The translations under genes and the position numbers were made by a program. A DNA stretch of 11,002 nt from Euryarchaeota archaeon UBA124. GTDB taxonomy: Archaea > Thermoplasmatota > Poseidoniia > Poseidoniales > Poseidoniaceae. Position 1 is the first letter of the stretch, and every line of letters starts with the position of its first letter. The stretch covers positions 26,892 through 37,893 of the forward strand of contig DAPT01000094.1 in NCBI GenBank assembly GCA_002502215.1, written 5' to 3'. Shown here piece by piece: positions 1-6,430 of the stretch. The notes beneath the pieces were generated by a model. That model did not search any database and had not been told where the DNA came from. It saw only the letters and a list, made by a program, of their open reading frames with translations.

Positions 1-207
1 TTTCTTCGGTCCGGGTGGTCCTCCCTTCGAAGGTCCTGGTGGCCCGCCTTTCTTTGGTCCAGGTGGTCCACCGCCCCTCGATGGCCCACGAGGTCCACCT
101 TTTGGTGGTCCTCCCTTCGATGGTCCAGGCGGTCCGGATTTTGAAGGTCCAGGCGGTCCTCTTCCCCGAGGCCCTGGGGGGCCAGAACGTGATGGGCCTG
201 GCGGCCC
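1..207 (-). repeat. Imperfect 24-bp tandem repeat encoding the octapeptide GPPGP[S/K/R]x[S/G]
   Basis: Residues 391-459 of the zinc-ribbon protein are built from about eight octapeptide units of the form GPPGPSRS, GPPGPRGR, GPPGPSKS, GPPGPSKG, with one irregular unit (GPPKGGPRGPSRGG). At DNA level this is a degenerate 24-bp period. Synonymous positions vary between units (GGA/GGC/GGG, CCA/CCT/CCG), so the array is not freshly duplicated and the peptide is what is conserved. The repeat continues past the left edge. The period of eight is not the period of three of a collagen triple helix. Confidence 0.85.
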
Positions 208-1377
208 CTTCCGAGTTTGTTCAACAACTTCTTCTTCCTCTTCTTCGAAGATTGCACCGCAATGTGGGCATTTTGTATCCGATGCTTTTACCAGACCATC
301 ACAGACTTCGCAAGCAAACATCTCTTCGTCATCCACTTTGTCTTCTTCTCCGATCGTCGTTAGTTGCCCGTCTTTCATGCATGAGAGAACAATTTCAACG
401 GCCATGTCGAAGCCTTTGAGCGCCACTTCGGTCTGTATCGCATGCTCAAACGCTGAACTGAGGTCGTCTGGCGTGTCGAGGACTCGTCCGTCATCAACAT
501 AGGTGAGATTAACGACAAGTGCACCATCGACAATCTTTGCTTCAGGAGTTTCGACAGCCACGCCACGCTTTCGTGCGACACGACGTGAAGCAACTTCACA
601 CATGCGACGGAGCAGAGCATCGTTTGGACCATCCTGAGCCGGTTGTCCCATTGCTCCAGCGATAACTTCAGCCGCAGGGGTAATGCCCTGAGCGTCTTTC
701 AAATGCGATGGTAAATCAGCTCCAAGATTAGCGAGAACATTCGACGCACTCGATTGGTTCATGTTCAACCATTGACTTCTGCGTTCAGTTTTGACCGCCC
801 TCTCGGCTTCTGCTAACCGATTAACCATCGCATCGGTTGGTGATGCAGTGGGATTGCTCGTGACGGTTGTTCCCCCGAGTTGTTTACCTATTTGTGGATC
901 AGCATTGTTGCTAGGGGCAGCACCGCTCGCAAGGGTTGGCCCGCGCGGTTGCTGAGGGATATCAGTTTGTTGAGTGTTAACCGGAACATTTTGCTGCATT
1001 GGCTGTCCTTGCGGGACAAATTGTTGCTGCTGGGGGAATTGATTGCTCATTTGATTTGGAAACTGGCCAGGTTGTTGTTGTGGAAGTTGGCCCCCTGGTG
1101 GGAGATTGTTCTGCTGTTGAATTCCTGATGCTATGTTTTGGAGGATGTCAGCTGGGATTCCTTGCGGCATCCCTTCTTGCTGTATTTCCCGCTGCTGCCG
1201 AACGGCTTCCCCTGAGACAACGCCAAATCCTCTACCGCCGGTGACTTCACCACCACCCAGACTTGTTGTTCCCATTGCCGAGAAACTACCTGCTCTGGAG
1301 AATTCCTGACGGGCTCCACACTCTGAGCAGAAGATGGAATCGTCAGGGATTACTGCTCCACAGGAACTACACTCCAT
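1..1377 (-). CDS. Twin zinc-ribbon protein with Gln/Pro linker and GPPGP-repeat tail (3' end outside window)
   Basis: A continuous open frame of 459 codons runs from ATG at 1377 to the left edge with no stop, so the C-terminus is missing. The start is supported by GGTGAGGAG directly upstream. Seen in order: a Cys4 zinc ribbon (C3, C6, C17, C20); a Gly-rich then Gln/Pro/Asn-rich low-complexity linker (about 60-180); a charged helical stretch (about 184-230); a compact segment of unknown fold (about 245-338); a second Cys4 ribbon (C356, C359, C370, C373) with the same 2-10-2 spacing; a run of six Glu (378-383); then a basic Gly/Pro repeat (391-459). No signal peptide or membrane segment is visible, so it is probably cytoplasmic. 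Zinc ribbons of this kind usually mediate protein or nucleic-acid contacts; the acidic run followed by a basic Pro-rich tail suggests a scaffold or adaptor. I do not recognise the family and assign no function. Confidence 0.85.
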   Translation of the reverse strand, partial: MECSSCGAVIPDDSIFCSECGARQEFSRAGSFSAMGTTSLGGGEVTGGRGFGVVSGEAVRQQREIQQEGMPQGIPADILQNIASGIQQQNNLPPGGQLPQQQPGQFPNQMSNQFPQQQQFVPQGQPMQQNVPVNTQQTDIPQQPRGPTLASGAAPSNNADPQIGKQLGGTTVTSNPTASPTDAMVNRLAEAERAVKTERRSQWLNMNQSSASNVLANLGADLPSHLKDAQGITPAAEVIAGAMGQPAQDGPNDALLRRMCEVASRRVARKRGVAVETPEAKIVDGALVVNLTYVDDGRVLDTPDDLSSAFEHAIQTEVALKGFDMAVEIVLSCMKDGQLTTIGEEDKVDDEEMFACEVCDGLVKASDTKCPHCGAIFEEEEEEVVEQTRKGPPGPSRSGPPGPRGRGPPGPSKSGPPGPSKGGPPKGGPRGPSRGGGPPGPKKGGPPGPSKGGPPGPKK

Positions 1378-1387
1378 CTCCTCACCC
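1378..1387 (-). promoter_or_regulatory. Ribosome binding site of the zinc-ribbon gene
   Basis: On the minus strand GGGTGAGGAG directly precedes ATG 1377. The GGTGA core matches the archaeal/bacterial anti-Shine-Dalgarno complement and lies 4 nt from the start, which decides this start. The next upstream ATG (1393) hits a stop after three codons. Confidence 0.6.
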
Positions 1388-1502
1388 TTCCATACCTAAA
1401 CATTCCTGATTCTAAAGTCTTCTACTCAATGTCTTGCAAATGACCCAACAAGGAGAGAGAATCTTCATGCGGGAGTGGTAAGTGGTCCGAGCGGGGGAGA
1501 CT
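1388..1502. promoter_or_regulatory. Divergent intergenic region between the zinc-ribbon and first prenyl synthase genes
   Basis: About 115 nt between two divergent genes must hold both promoters. I see no convincing archaeal TATA box; the most A/T-rich part is around 1400-1425. At 1467 a four-codon frame (MREW, stop at 1479-1481) lies just upstream, too short to call. A GGGGGAG stretch at 1493-1499 is probably the ribosome site for ATG 1503, although its 3-nt spacing is short. Confidence 0.4.
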
Positions 1503-2522
1503 ATGTCGGTTCTTATAGACTCAGAAATCGACAAACTATTGGAAACCACTTCCCGGTCGTTTTATCCGACTCTGAAGTATCTTCCTAAGAAGATTCGTGG
1601 GCAAATCGGATTGCTTTACTTACTGGCGAGGGTCGCTGACACAATAGCGGATTCAAAAGCAGGAGAAACAAGCCTGCTCATTGAAACGTTAACCCAGTAC
1701 AACGAGGTTGCACAAGGACGCTCGAAGCAACTTCCTGACTTTGCTGAACTTGCCAACATACAAACGAATCCAGATGAGGCAGAACTCTTGAGAAATGTTC
1801 AGAAGGTTGTGGATGCACTTCCCATTTATGGTGATGGAGATCAGCAAAGGATGTTGGAATGCCTTGACGTTATTGTTGGAGGTCAAATTCTTGACCTACA
1901 AAGGTTCGGTATTGCAAAAGAAGGTGGAACCATTTCAGCATTGAAGACGGATACAGAATTGGATGATTATGCTTACAGAGTTGCAGGCTGCGTCGGCGTC
2001 TTTTGGACAAAAATGTCACTTGCACACATCATCCATTTGCCCAAAGAAAAGGAAGAACTGTTTTTTGAACACGGGATTCGGTTTGGTAAGGCTCTGCAGA
2101 TGATCAACATTCTGAGAGACATACCAGAGGACTTACGCTTCGGACGTTGTTATATCCCAGAACCAAGTTTAGAGAAACACGACCTTCGACCAAACGACTT
2201 GCTCAATCCCAGCAACATCGACGCCTTTCGCCCGCTCTATGATACGTATTTGGATCTGACGAGTGAACATTTGGATGCGGCTGTGGAGTACATCCGCATG
2301 ATCCCTGACCGTCAATTCCGTCTGAAAGCTGCTTCCATGCTTCCAGTCTTAATCGGTCAAAGAACGGTAACACTCCTTCGGGATGGAAACATCCTGGATT
2401 CGGATGAAAAGATCAAAGTCACCAGGGATGAGATGAAAGGTTACTTCAAGAAACTGCTTCGCGCATTGATTATCCCAGGGGGGGTACAAAGGCTCTTGGC
2501 AAAGAACAAGAATGTCAAATAG
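1503..2522 (+). CDS. Squalene/phytoene synthase family protein (probably squalene synthase-like)
   Basis: A head-to-head (1'-1) trans-isoprenyl diphosphate synthase of 339 aa, predicted to join two prenyl diphosphates (C15 to squalene or C20 to phytoene) with loss of diphosphate. Both Asp-rich Mg-diphosphate motifs are seen: D46-TIA-D50 within LLARVADTIAD, and D206-IPE-D210 within NILRDIPEDLRFGRCYIP. The family features TSRSFY near the N-terminus and DDYAYRVAGCVGVFW mid-protein are also present. The YRVAGCVG-FW segment reminds me of bacterial one-enzyme squalene synthase-like members rather than CrtB, but this is from memory. The C-terminus (about 315-335) is basic and hydrophobic, suggesting membrane contact. 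ATG 1503 is preferred because GGGGGAG precedes it; an in-frame GTG at 1482 would add seven residues. It is followed on the same strand by a second family member. No desaturase (CrtI/HpnE) is in the window, so the product is undecided. Confidence 0.85.
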   Translation: MSVLIDSEIDKLLETTSRSFYPTLKYLPKKIRGQIGLLYLLARVADTIADSKAGETSLLIETLTQYNEVAQGRSKQLPDFAELANIQTNPDEAELLRNVQKVVDALPIYGDGDQQRMLECLDVIVGGQILDLQRFGIAKEGGTISALKTDTELDDYAYRVAGCVGVFWTKMSLAHIIHLPKEKEELFFEHGIRFGKALQMINILRDIPEDLRFGRCYIPEPSLEKHDLRPNDLLNPSNIDAFRPLYDTYLDLTSEHLDAAVEYIRMIPDRQFRLKAASMLPVLIGQRTVTLLRDGNILDSDEKIKVTRDEMKGYFKKLLRALIIPGGVQRLLAKNKNVK

Positions 2523-2533
2523 GCCCCTTTGTC

Positions 2534-2547
2534 AGTAAATATTTACT
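2534..2547. promoter_or_regulatory. 14-bp perfect palindrome, candidate operator or promoter element
   Basis: AGTAAATATTTACT is its own reverse complement. It lies 12 nt after the stop of the first prenyl synthase gene and 79 nt before the start of the second, and is followed by an A-rich TATA-like stretch (AAAAATAAAA, about 2550-2559). This is a suitable place for a dimeric repressor site or for the TATA region of the second gene. A 14-bp palindrome is expected by chance about 0.7 times in 11 kb at even composition, more in A/T-rich DNA, so the symmetry alone is suggestive only. Confidence 0.4.
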
Positions 2548-2626
2548 CAAAAATAAAACAACCCTTTTGTGCAAACTTTCGAGAGGAGGACTCTTAAACA
2601 ACGAGTGCTAGGGACAAGCGTTTACG

Positions 2627-3922
2627 ATGTTGGAGCGCCGCAAACCGTTGGACCTTCTTTTCCCTCTCAAAGGAGGGGCTGAAAGTTCGGTTGATGCGAA
2701 ATCTTCCCCAACAGCCCTCGATCGTCTCCGAGCGGGTGTCATGCTCGCACGTGACGCCGTCAAAGCAGTAAGCGTTACAGCCATGGAAGCGCTTCGCGAA
2801 GGTGCAATGATGATTGGTCTCTTCAATGATGAAAACGAGTTGGTTGACCCCTTTGTTGATCTTGACGCTCCAATATGGTCGGACAAGCCACCAATCGAAC
2901 TCTATCGATTAGCTTACAGGTATTGCGAGGAGTTGACAAAAAGGGAAGCTGGAAACTTCTATCATTCGTTCAAGTATCTTCCAGAGGAACAACGCCTTGC
3001 AATGTGTGCAGTCTACGCGTTTTGCCGCAGAGCAGATGACATCGCCGATGGCGATTGGGCCGATAGGTTTCCTGGTTCAACAACCGAACTTGGTCAAGAA
3101 GCAGCAGAGTATCGCCTCCAGCTTGAATCTCTACAGAAGCGGACCACAATTTTGGAAGACGAGGTCTATCTCAACAAAATCAGTCAATTGTTCTTTTTTA
3201 GAAAGAAACTCTCGACCTGTTACAACGATGTTTACAGCACAGATCCAGTCTTCTTGGCGTTGAAAGACACCATTGAGCGATATACCATTCCCCGAAGCGT
3301 GTTTGATGACCTCATTTCAGGAATGGAAGACGATCTCTACAGCAATCGATACCGTACGTTCGAGGAGCTCTATGTTTACTGTTACAGGGTTGCCTCCGTC
3401 GTCGGACTGATGTGCATTGAAATCTATGGTTATGATGACCCAAGGGCAAGGAAATTTGCTGAGTCTTGGGGTATATTCATGCAACTCACAAATGTTTTGC
3501 GGGATGTCGGCGAAGACATCGAACGAGATCGTGTGTACCTCCCGCTGGACGAACTCGAACGAAACGGGATTACTGAAAACGACCTTGGAGGTGGAAAAGT
3601 TGTTCTCAAAACATCTTGGGAACCATACTGTCACCACTATGCAAAGCGGGCTCGCACATATCTCGAAGAAGCTCGTCAACTTCTCCCTCTCCTCCCACGT
3701 CGAACCCGTTATTCTCCGGCAGCCATGATTGCTTTCTACGACAAGATTCTGAAAGAGATTGAAAAGCAACAAGGTGATGTGTTCACACGTCGTGTTAAGC
3801 TCAACAAATTACAGAAGTTGAGCTTGGCTGCTGCTGTTTACCTTCGCCACCGATTCCTGCCAAGGTTCCTGGACCCTCTCTGGAGCGGCCTAGCACGTAT
3901 TGGTTTGCTTCCGAACGTCTGA
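2627..3922 (+). CDS. Phytoene/squalene synthase (CrtB/HpnD-like) with long N-terminal extension
   Basis: A second head-to-head prenyl synthase, 431 aa against about 280-320 for typical CrtB/HpnD. The catalytic core starts near residue 90. First Asp motif is D137-DIA-D141 within CAVYAFCRRADDIAD; second is D293-VGE-D297 within QLTNVLRDVGEDIERDRVYL; the helix YCYRVASVVGLM (251-262) is typical of phytoene synthases. Likely reaction: two geranylgeranyl diphosphates to phytoene, with presqualene diphosphate/squalene formation the alternative. Residues 1-88 form an extension with an Ala/Met-rich amphipathic stretch (about 28-66) and an acidic segment. About 165-202 looks longer than usual. The C-terminus (388-420) is basic-hydrophobic and may touch the membrane. 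ATG 2627 is the first ATG after an in-frame TAG (2609-2611); no ribosome site is close (GAGGAGGA lies about 36 nt upstream), so translation may be leaderless or the start may differ. It ends 5 nt from the convergent acyl-CoA dehydrogenase gene. Confidence 0.88.
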   Translation: MLERRKPLDLLFPLKGGAESSVDAKSSPTALDRLRAGVMLARDAVKAVSVTAMEALREGAMMIGLFNDENELVDPFVDLDAPIWSDKPPIELYRLAYRYCEELTKREAGNFYHSFKYLPEEQRLAMCAVYAFCRRADDIADGDWADRFPGSTTELGQEAAEYRLQLESLQKRTTILEDEVYLNKISQLFFFRKKLSTCYNDVYSTDPVFLALKDTIERYTIPRSVFDDLISGMEDDLYSNRYRTFEELYVYCYRVASVVGLMCIEIYGYDDPRARKFAESWGIFMQLTNVLRDVGEDIERDRVYLPLDELERNGITENDLGGGKVVLKTSWEPYCHHYAKRARTYLEEARQLLPLLPRRTRYSPAAMIAFYDKILKEIEKQQGDVFTRRVKLNKLQKLSLAAAVYLRHRFLPRFLDPLWSGLARIGLLPNV

Positions 3923-3927
3923 TTTAT

Positions 3928-5103
3928 TCAAGCCGTTCGAGTGAATGCTTGAATTCCTGTAATGTAACGTCCTAGGATGAGATTGTGAATGTCGTGCGTT
4001 CCTTCGTACGTTTTCACAGATTCAAGATTCGCCATGTGACGCATGATTGGGTACTCGTCAAGAATCCCGTTTGCCCCATGGATGTCTCGAGAAACTCGCG
4101 CGATTTCCAATGCGATGTCGACATTGTTCATCTTGGCCAGTGAAATTTGTTCATTAAACCACGTGCCGTCGTCCTTCTTCCGACCAAGATGGTAAGCAAG
4201 CAGTTGCCCTTTTGTGATCTCCCTTAGCATCCACGCCAATTTGTTTTGAACCAATTGGTAAGAAGCGATTGGGTGGTCGAATTGGATTCTACTTAGTGCG
4301 TATGTCTTTGCGCTGTGGAAACAGGCCATGGCAGCACCTAGTGCGCCCCATGAAATACCGAAGCGAGCATTATTGAGGCATGAGAAAGGTCCGCGCAGAC
4401 CTTTGACACCAGGTAGGATACGATCCTTTGGAATCTTGCAGTCTTGGAACACGAGCTCAGATGTTACAGATGCCTTCAGTGAGTGCTTCCCTTTCATTTC
4501 AGGGGCACTAAAGCCTTCATCTCCTTTTTCGACGATGAAACCACGAATGACGCCATCGAGTTTAGCCCAGACCACTGCAACGTCTGCAATTGTTCCGTTT
4601 GTAATCCACATCTTGGCACCGTTCAATAAATAGTGATCGCCTTTGTCCTCGGCTTTCGTTATCATATCTCCGGGATTGGAACCGTAATCCGGCTCGGTCA
4701 AACCAAAACAACCAATCCATTCACCAGAGGTCATCTTTGGCAAGTAGTAGTTTTTCTGTTCCTCGCTTCCGAAATCCCAAATCGGATACATTGCGAGTGA
4801 TCCTTGAACGGAAGCAAAGGAGCGAAGTCCAGAATCGCCACGTTCGAGTTCCTGACAAATCAAGCCGTATGCTACGTACGACAAGCCAGGGCAACCGTAG
4901 CCCTTCAATGGTGCTCCAAGGACACCCATTTCACCGAGGGAAACTCGCCACTCATCGAGAAAAATGCCTTCTTCACATGCATGCTCAATCTTTGGAATGA
5001 CTTCTTCGTCGACCCACTCGCGAACAAGGTCGCGAATCATTATTTCTTCTTCTGTGAGCAAGGATTCGATGTCGTAAAAGTCGATGGCTTCGAAAGGTTC
5101 CAT
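3928..5103 (-). CDS. Acyl-CoA dehydrogenase, glutaryl-CoA dehydrogenase-like
   Basis: A 391-aa FAD-dependent acyl-CoA dehydrogenase of full family length. It shows the GCDH-style FAD/substrate segment CFGLTEPDYGSNPGDM (132-147), WITNG (166-170), SRIQFDHPIASYQLVQNKLA, and the C-terminal YEGTHDIHNLILGR (366-379), whose E367 matches the catalytic glutamate of glutaryl-CoA dehydrogenase. R94 in DSGLRSFASVQGSL fits the arginine that in human GCDH binds the distal carboxylate of glutaryl-CoA. Together these favour glutaryl-CoA oxidation and decarboxylation to crotonyl-CoA (lysine/tryptophan or dicarboxylate breakdown) over straight-chain substrates. Electrons would go to ETF, encoded at 8460-10146. 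GAGGG at 5110-5114 supports the ATG at 5103. The gene lies 71 nt downstream of the beta-propeller gene on the same strand and converges with the prenyl synthase gene. Another dicarboxyl- or branched acyl-CoA substrate remains possible. Confidence 0.9.
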   Translation of the reverse strand: MEPFEAIDFYDIESLLTEEEIMIRDLVREWVDEEVIPKIEHACEEGIFLDEWRVSLGEMGVLGAPLKGYGCPGLSYVAYGLICQELERGDSGLRSFASVQGSLAMYPIWDFGSEEQKNYYLPKMTSGEWIGCFGLTEPDYGSNPGDMITKAEDKGDHYLLNGAKMWITNGTIADVAVVWAKLDGVIRGFIVEKGDEGFSAPEMKGKHSLKASVTSELVFQDCKIPKDRILPGVKGLRGPFSCLNNARFGISWGALGAAMACFHSAKTYALSRIQFDHPIASYQLVQNKLAWMLREITKGQLLAYHLGRKKDDGTWFNEQISLAKMNNVDIALEIARVSRDIHGANGILDEYPIMRHMANLESVKTYEGTHDIHNLILGRYITGIQAFTRTA

Positions 5104-5174
5104 TCAGTTCCCTCAATCAGTGGGAGGCGATACAACTGATGAACCTTAGCACGAAAAAGGAATGTTCATTCTTC
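5104..5174 (-). promoter_or_regulatory. Intergenic gap between the beta-propeller and acyl-CoA dehydrogenase genes
   Basis: This 71-nt minus-strand gap follows the beta-propeller stop. It has a short T-run (CCTTTTTCG on the minus strand, about 5151-5159), which could act as a weak U-rich archaeal terminator, and the GAGGG ribosome site of the dehydrogenase at 5110-5114. No clear separate promoter is visible, so co-transcription and independent transcription are both possible. Confidence 0.35.
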
Positions 5175-6341
5175 TCATTCTTTCCTTTCAAAGCCTCGCA
5201 GTTGCCTGTATTTCCTTTGCAAATAAGGGCTATTCATGAAAATCAGTCCAATGATGACACCCGGCACCGAGATGGCAACTGCGGCGAAAATTATGGTCTC
5301 CATAATTCCCAAACTTTCGCGTGTTTCTGTGGGATAAATTTCAACGATGGACCCTTCGTTTGTAACGAACCAACCATCGTCTTCACCAATCTCCCACATC
5401 AAAGCAATTCTTTGGCCAGCAACATCAGCGTCGTAGGATGTAATCGCTTCCGATTCAATGTGCATGAATACTTCATCGGCGTCAAGTTGGTAGCGAACAG
5501 ATTCCATCGGAGCAAGATGAACCAATGAGGTTCCATCATATCCTCTGCTTACTGAAAAGAAATCGCTTGACCCTTGCACCAACTGCATGACTTCGCCACT
5601 TGTTGATTTTGAAGCATCTTCGATGTCAAGAACAATCGAGACATGACGTCGTCCGCTAGCAAAGGCTGCACATTTGCGATACAACGGATCAGCACAATCA
5701 ACAGCAACCCATGTGTCACCTGAAGTCCCATCGATCCACGTCACTTCTCGTGTTCGATCGATAACGGCGATTCCATCATCCAATGTGGTGAAAAGACAGA
5801 TGTTCTGCTCAAGATGGCAAGCAACATCGGTGATTTCAGATGAGAGGGTGTTCTCCATTTGCATCATACCTTCTCCTTCGTTGAAGCTATACATGTTCCC
5901 ATTTTTCGCTCCAAAGAAGGCAATATCACCTCCAGCACGCCAAGAAGCAGCGGTGAGTTCGATGCTTCCAAGGATGCCTGCCCCTTTGAGTGCCTGAATG
6001 TTGTTGTCACTCATTGTATATCGCAGTGCAGCACCAAGGTCTCCTGCAATGAGTGCGGTTTCTCCGTTGGGGTGCCATGCAACATCGTTGAAACGTGCGG
6101 AACGTTGACTGTCAATGGTTTGATCCTGACTGCGGTCACCTGGAGCAGAGGCCGAAATCATGTGAACAAAACCGTCATCTCCTACCAAGAGAAGGTTCGA
6201 TCCACTCGGTGAAACTTCGCCCGCTTGGATGTTAAGTGCTTCCGCACTCAAGGATTCTTCTCGATTAAATCCAACCTCAGATGCGCTTGCCATCGGGGTC
6301 AAGAGAATGAGAATCAACATGAGGACCACTCTTGTGCGCAT
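5175..6341 (-). CDS. Exported WD40/beta-propeller-like protein with C-terminal membrane anchor
   Basis: A 388-aa protein. Residues 1-20 form a signal peptide: Arg at 2 and 4, a Leu/Ile/Val core, and a likely cut after ASA. Residues 346-368 form one membrane helix, followed by a basic tail with RKYRQLRGFERK, so the body should face outward and the tail inward. The body has repeated WD40/propeller-like strands, for example FNDVAWHPNGETALIAGD (84-101), ASWRAGGDIAFFGAKNGNMYSF (132-153) and ITDVACHLEQNICLFTTLDDGIAVID (170-195). The mature protein has only four cysteines, in two close pairs (C175/C182 and C216/C224), suggesting disulfides in neighbouring blades. I start at ATG 6341 because it begins the signal peptide; the same frame stays open to 6572 but that part overlaps the divergent gene and its control region. 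No ribosome site is visible. Surface binding or scaffolding is plausible; no enzyme motif is seen. Confidence 0.75.
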   Translation of the reverse strand: MRTRVVLMLILILLTPMASASEVGFNREESLSAEALNIQAGEVSPSGSNLLLVGDDGFVHMISASAPGDRSQDQTIDSQRSARFNDVAWHPNGETALIAGDLGAALRYTMSDNNIQALKGAGILGSIELTAASWRAGGDIAFFGAKNGNMYSFNEGEGMMQMENTLSSEITDVACHLEQNICLFTTLDDGIAVIDRTREVTWIDGTSGDTWVAVDCADPLYRKCAAFASGRRHVSIVLDIEDASKSTSGEVMQLVQGSSDFFSVSRGYDGTSLVHLAPMESVRYQLDADEVFMHIESEAITSYDADVAGQRIALMWEIGEDDGWFVTNEGSIVEIYPTETRESLGIMETIIFAAVAISVPGVIIGLIFMNSPYLQRKYRQLRGFERKE

Positions 6342-6362
6342 GGTTGGCCCAAGCAATCGTAC

Positions 6363-6384
6363 AAAAAAACCCCACTCTTGGGGT
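6363..6384 (-). terminator. Terminator-like hairpin with U-tract, or attenuator, in the divergent region
   Basis: Read on the minus strand, ACCCC-AAGAGT-GGGGT (6384-6369) is followed directly by a run of seven T (6369-6363), the form of an intrinsic terminator. It sits only 22 nt before the start of the beta-propeller gene, and no minus-strand gene lies just upstream of it. It may be an attenuator for that gene, a barrier to antisense transcription from the neighbouring operon, or a T-rich promoter element. Confidence 0.4.
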
Positions 6385-6397
6385 GGCTTCTTGTTCG

Positions 6398-6415
6398 TGA
6401 GCCTTATGAGGCTCA
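6398..6415. repeat. 7-bp perfect inverted repeat with 4-nt loop
   Basis: TGAGCCT-TATG-AGGCTCA forms a perfect 7-bp stem. It ends 15 nt before the start of the plus-strand small gene and 13 nt from the terminator-like hairpin. It could be an operator or a leader hairpin; there is no T-run next to it on either strand. Confidence 0.5.
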
Positions 6416-6430
6416 TACCGATGGGCCAAC

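Noticed and set aside
1..207. CRISPR-like regularity of the 24-bp repeat
   Set aside because: The units are degenerate, directly adjacent without unique spacers, and translate into an octapeptide in an open frame.
15..419. Plus-strand open frame of 134 codons at the left edge
   Set aside because: It lies antisense to the zinc-ribbon gene, and its composition is the mirror of the GPPGP repeat; the minus-strand frame has Cys4 motifs and is open for 459 codons.
1467..1481. Four-codon frame MREW before the first prenyl synthase, as a leader peptide
   Set aside because: Far too short, and no attenuation structure follows it.
3317..3772. Minus-strand open frame of 151 codons
   Set aside because: Antisense to the core of the second prenyl synthase, whose catalytic motifs fix the coding strand.
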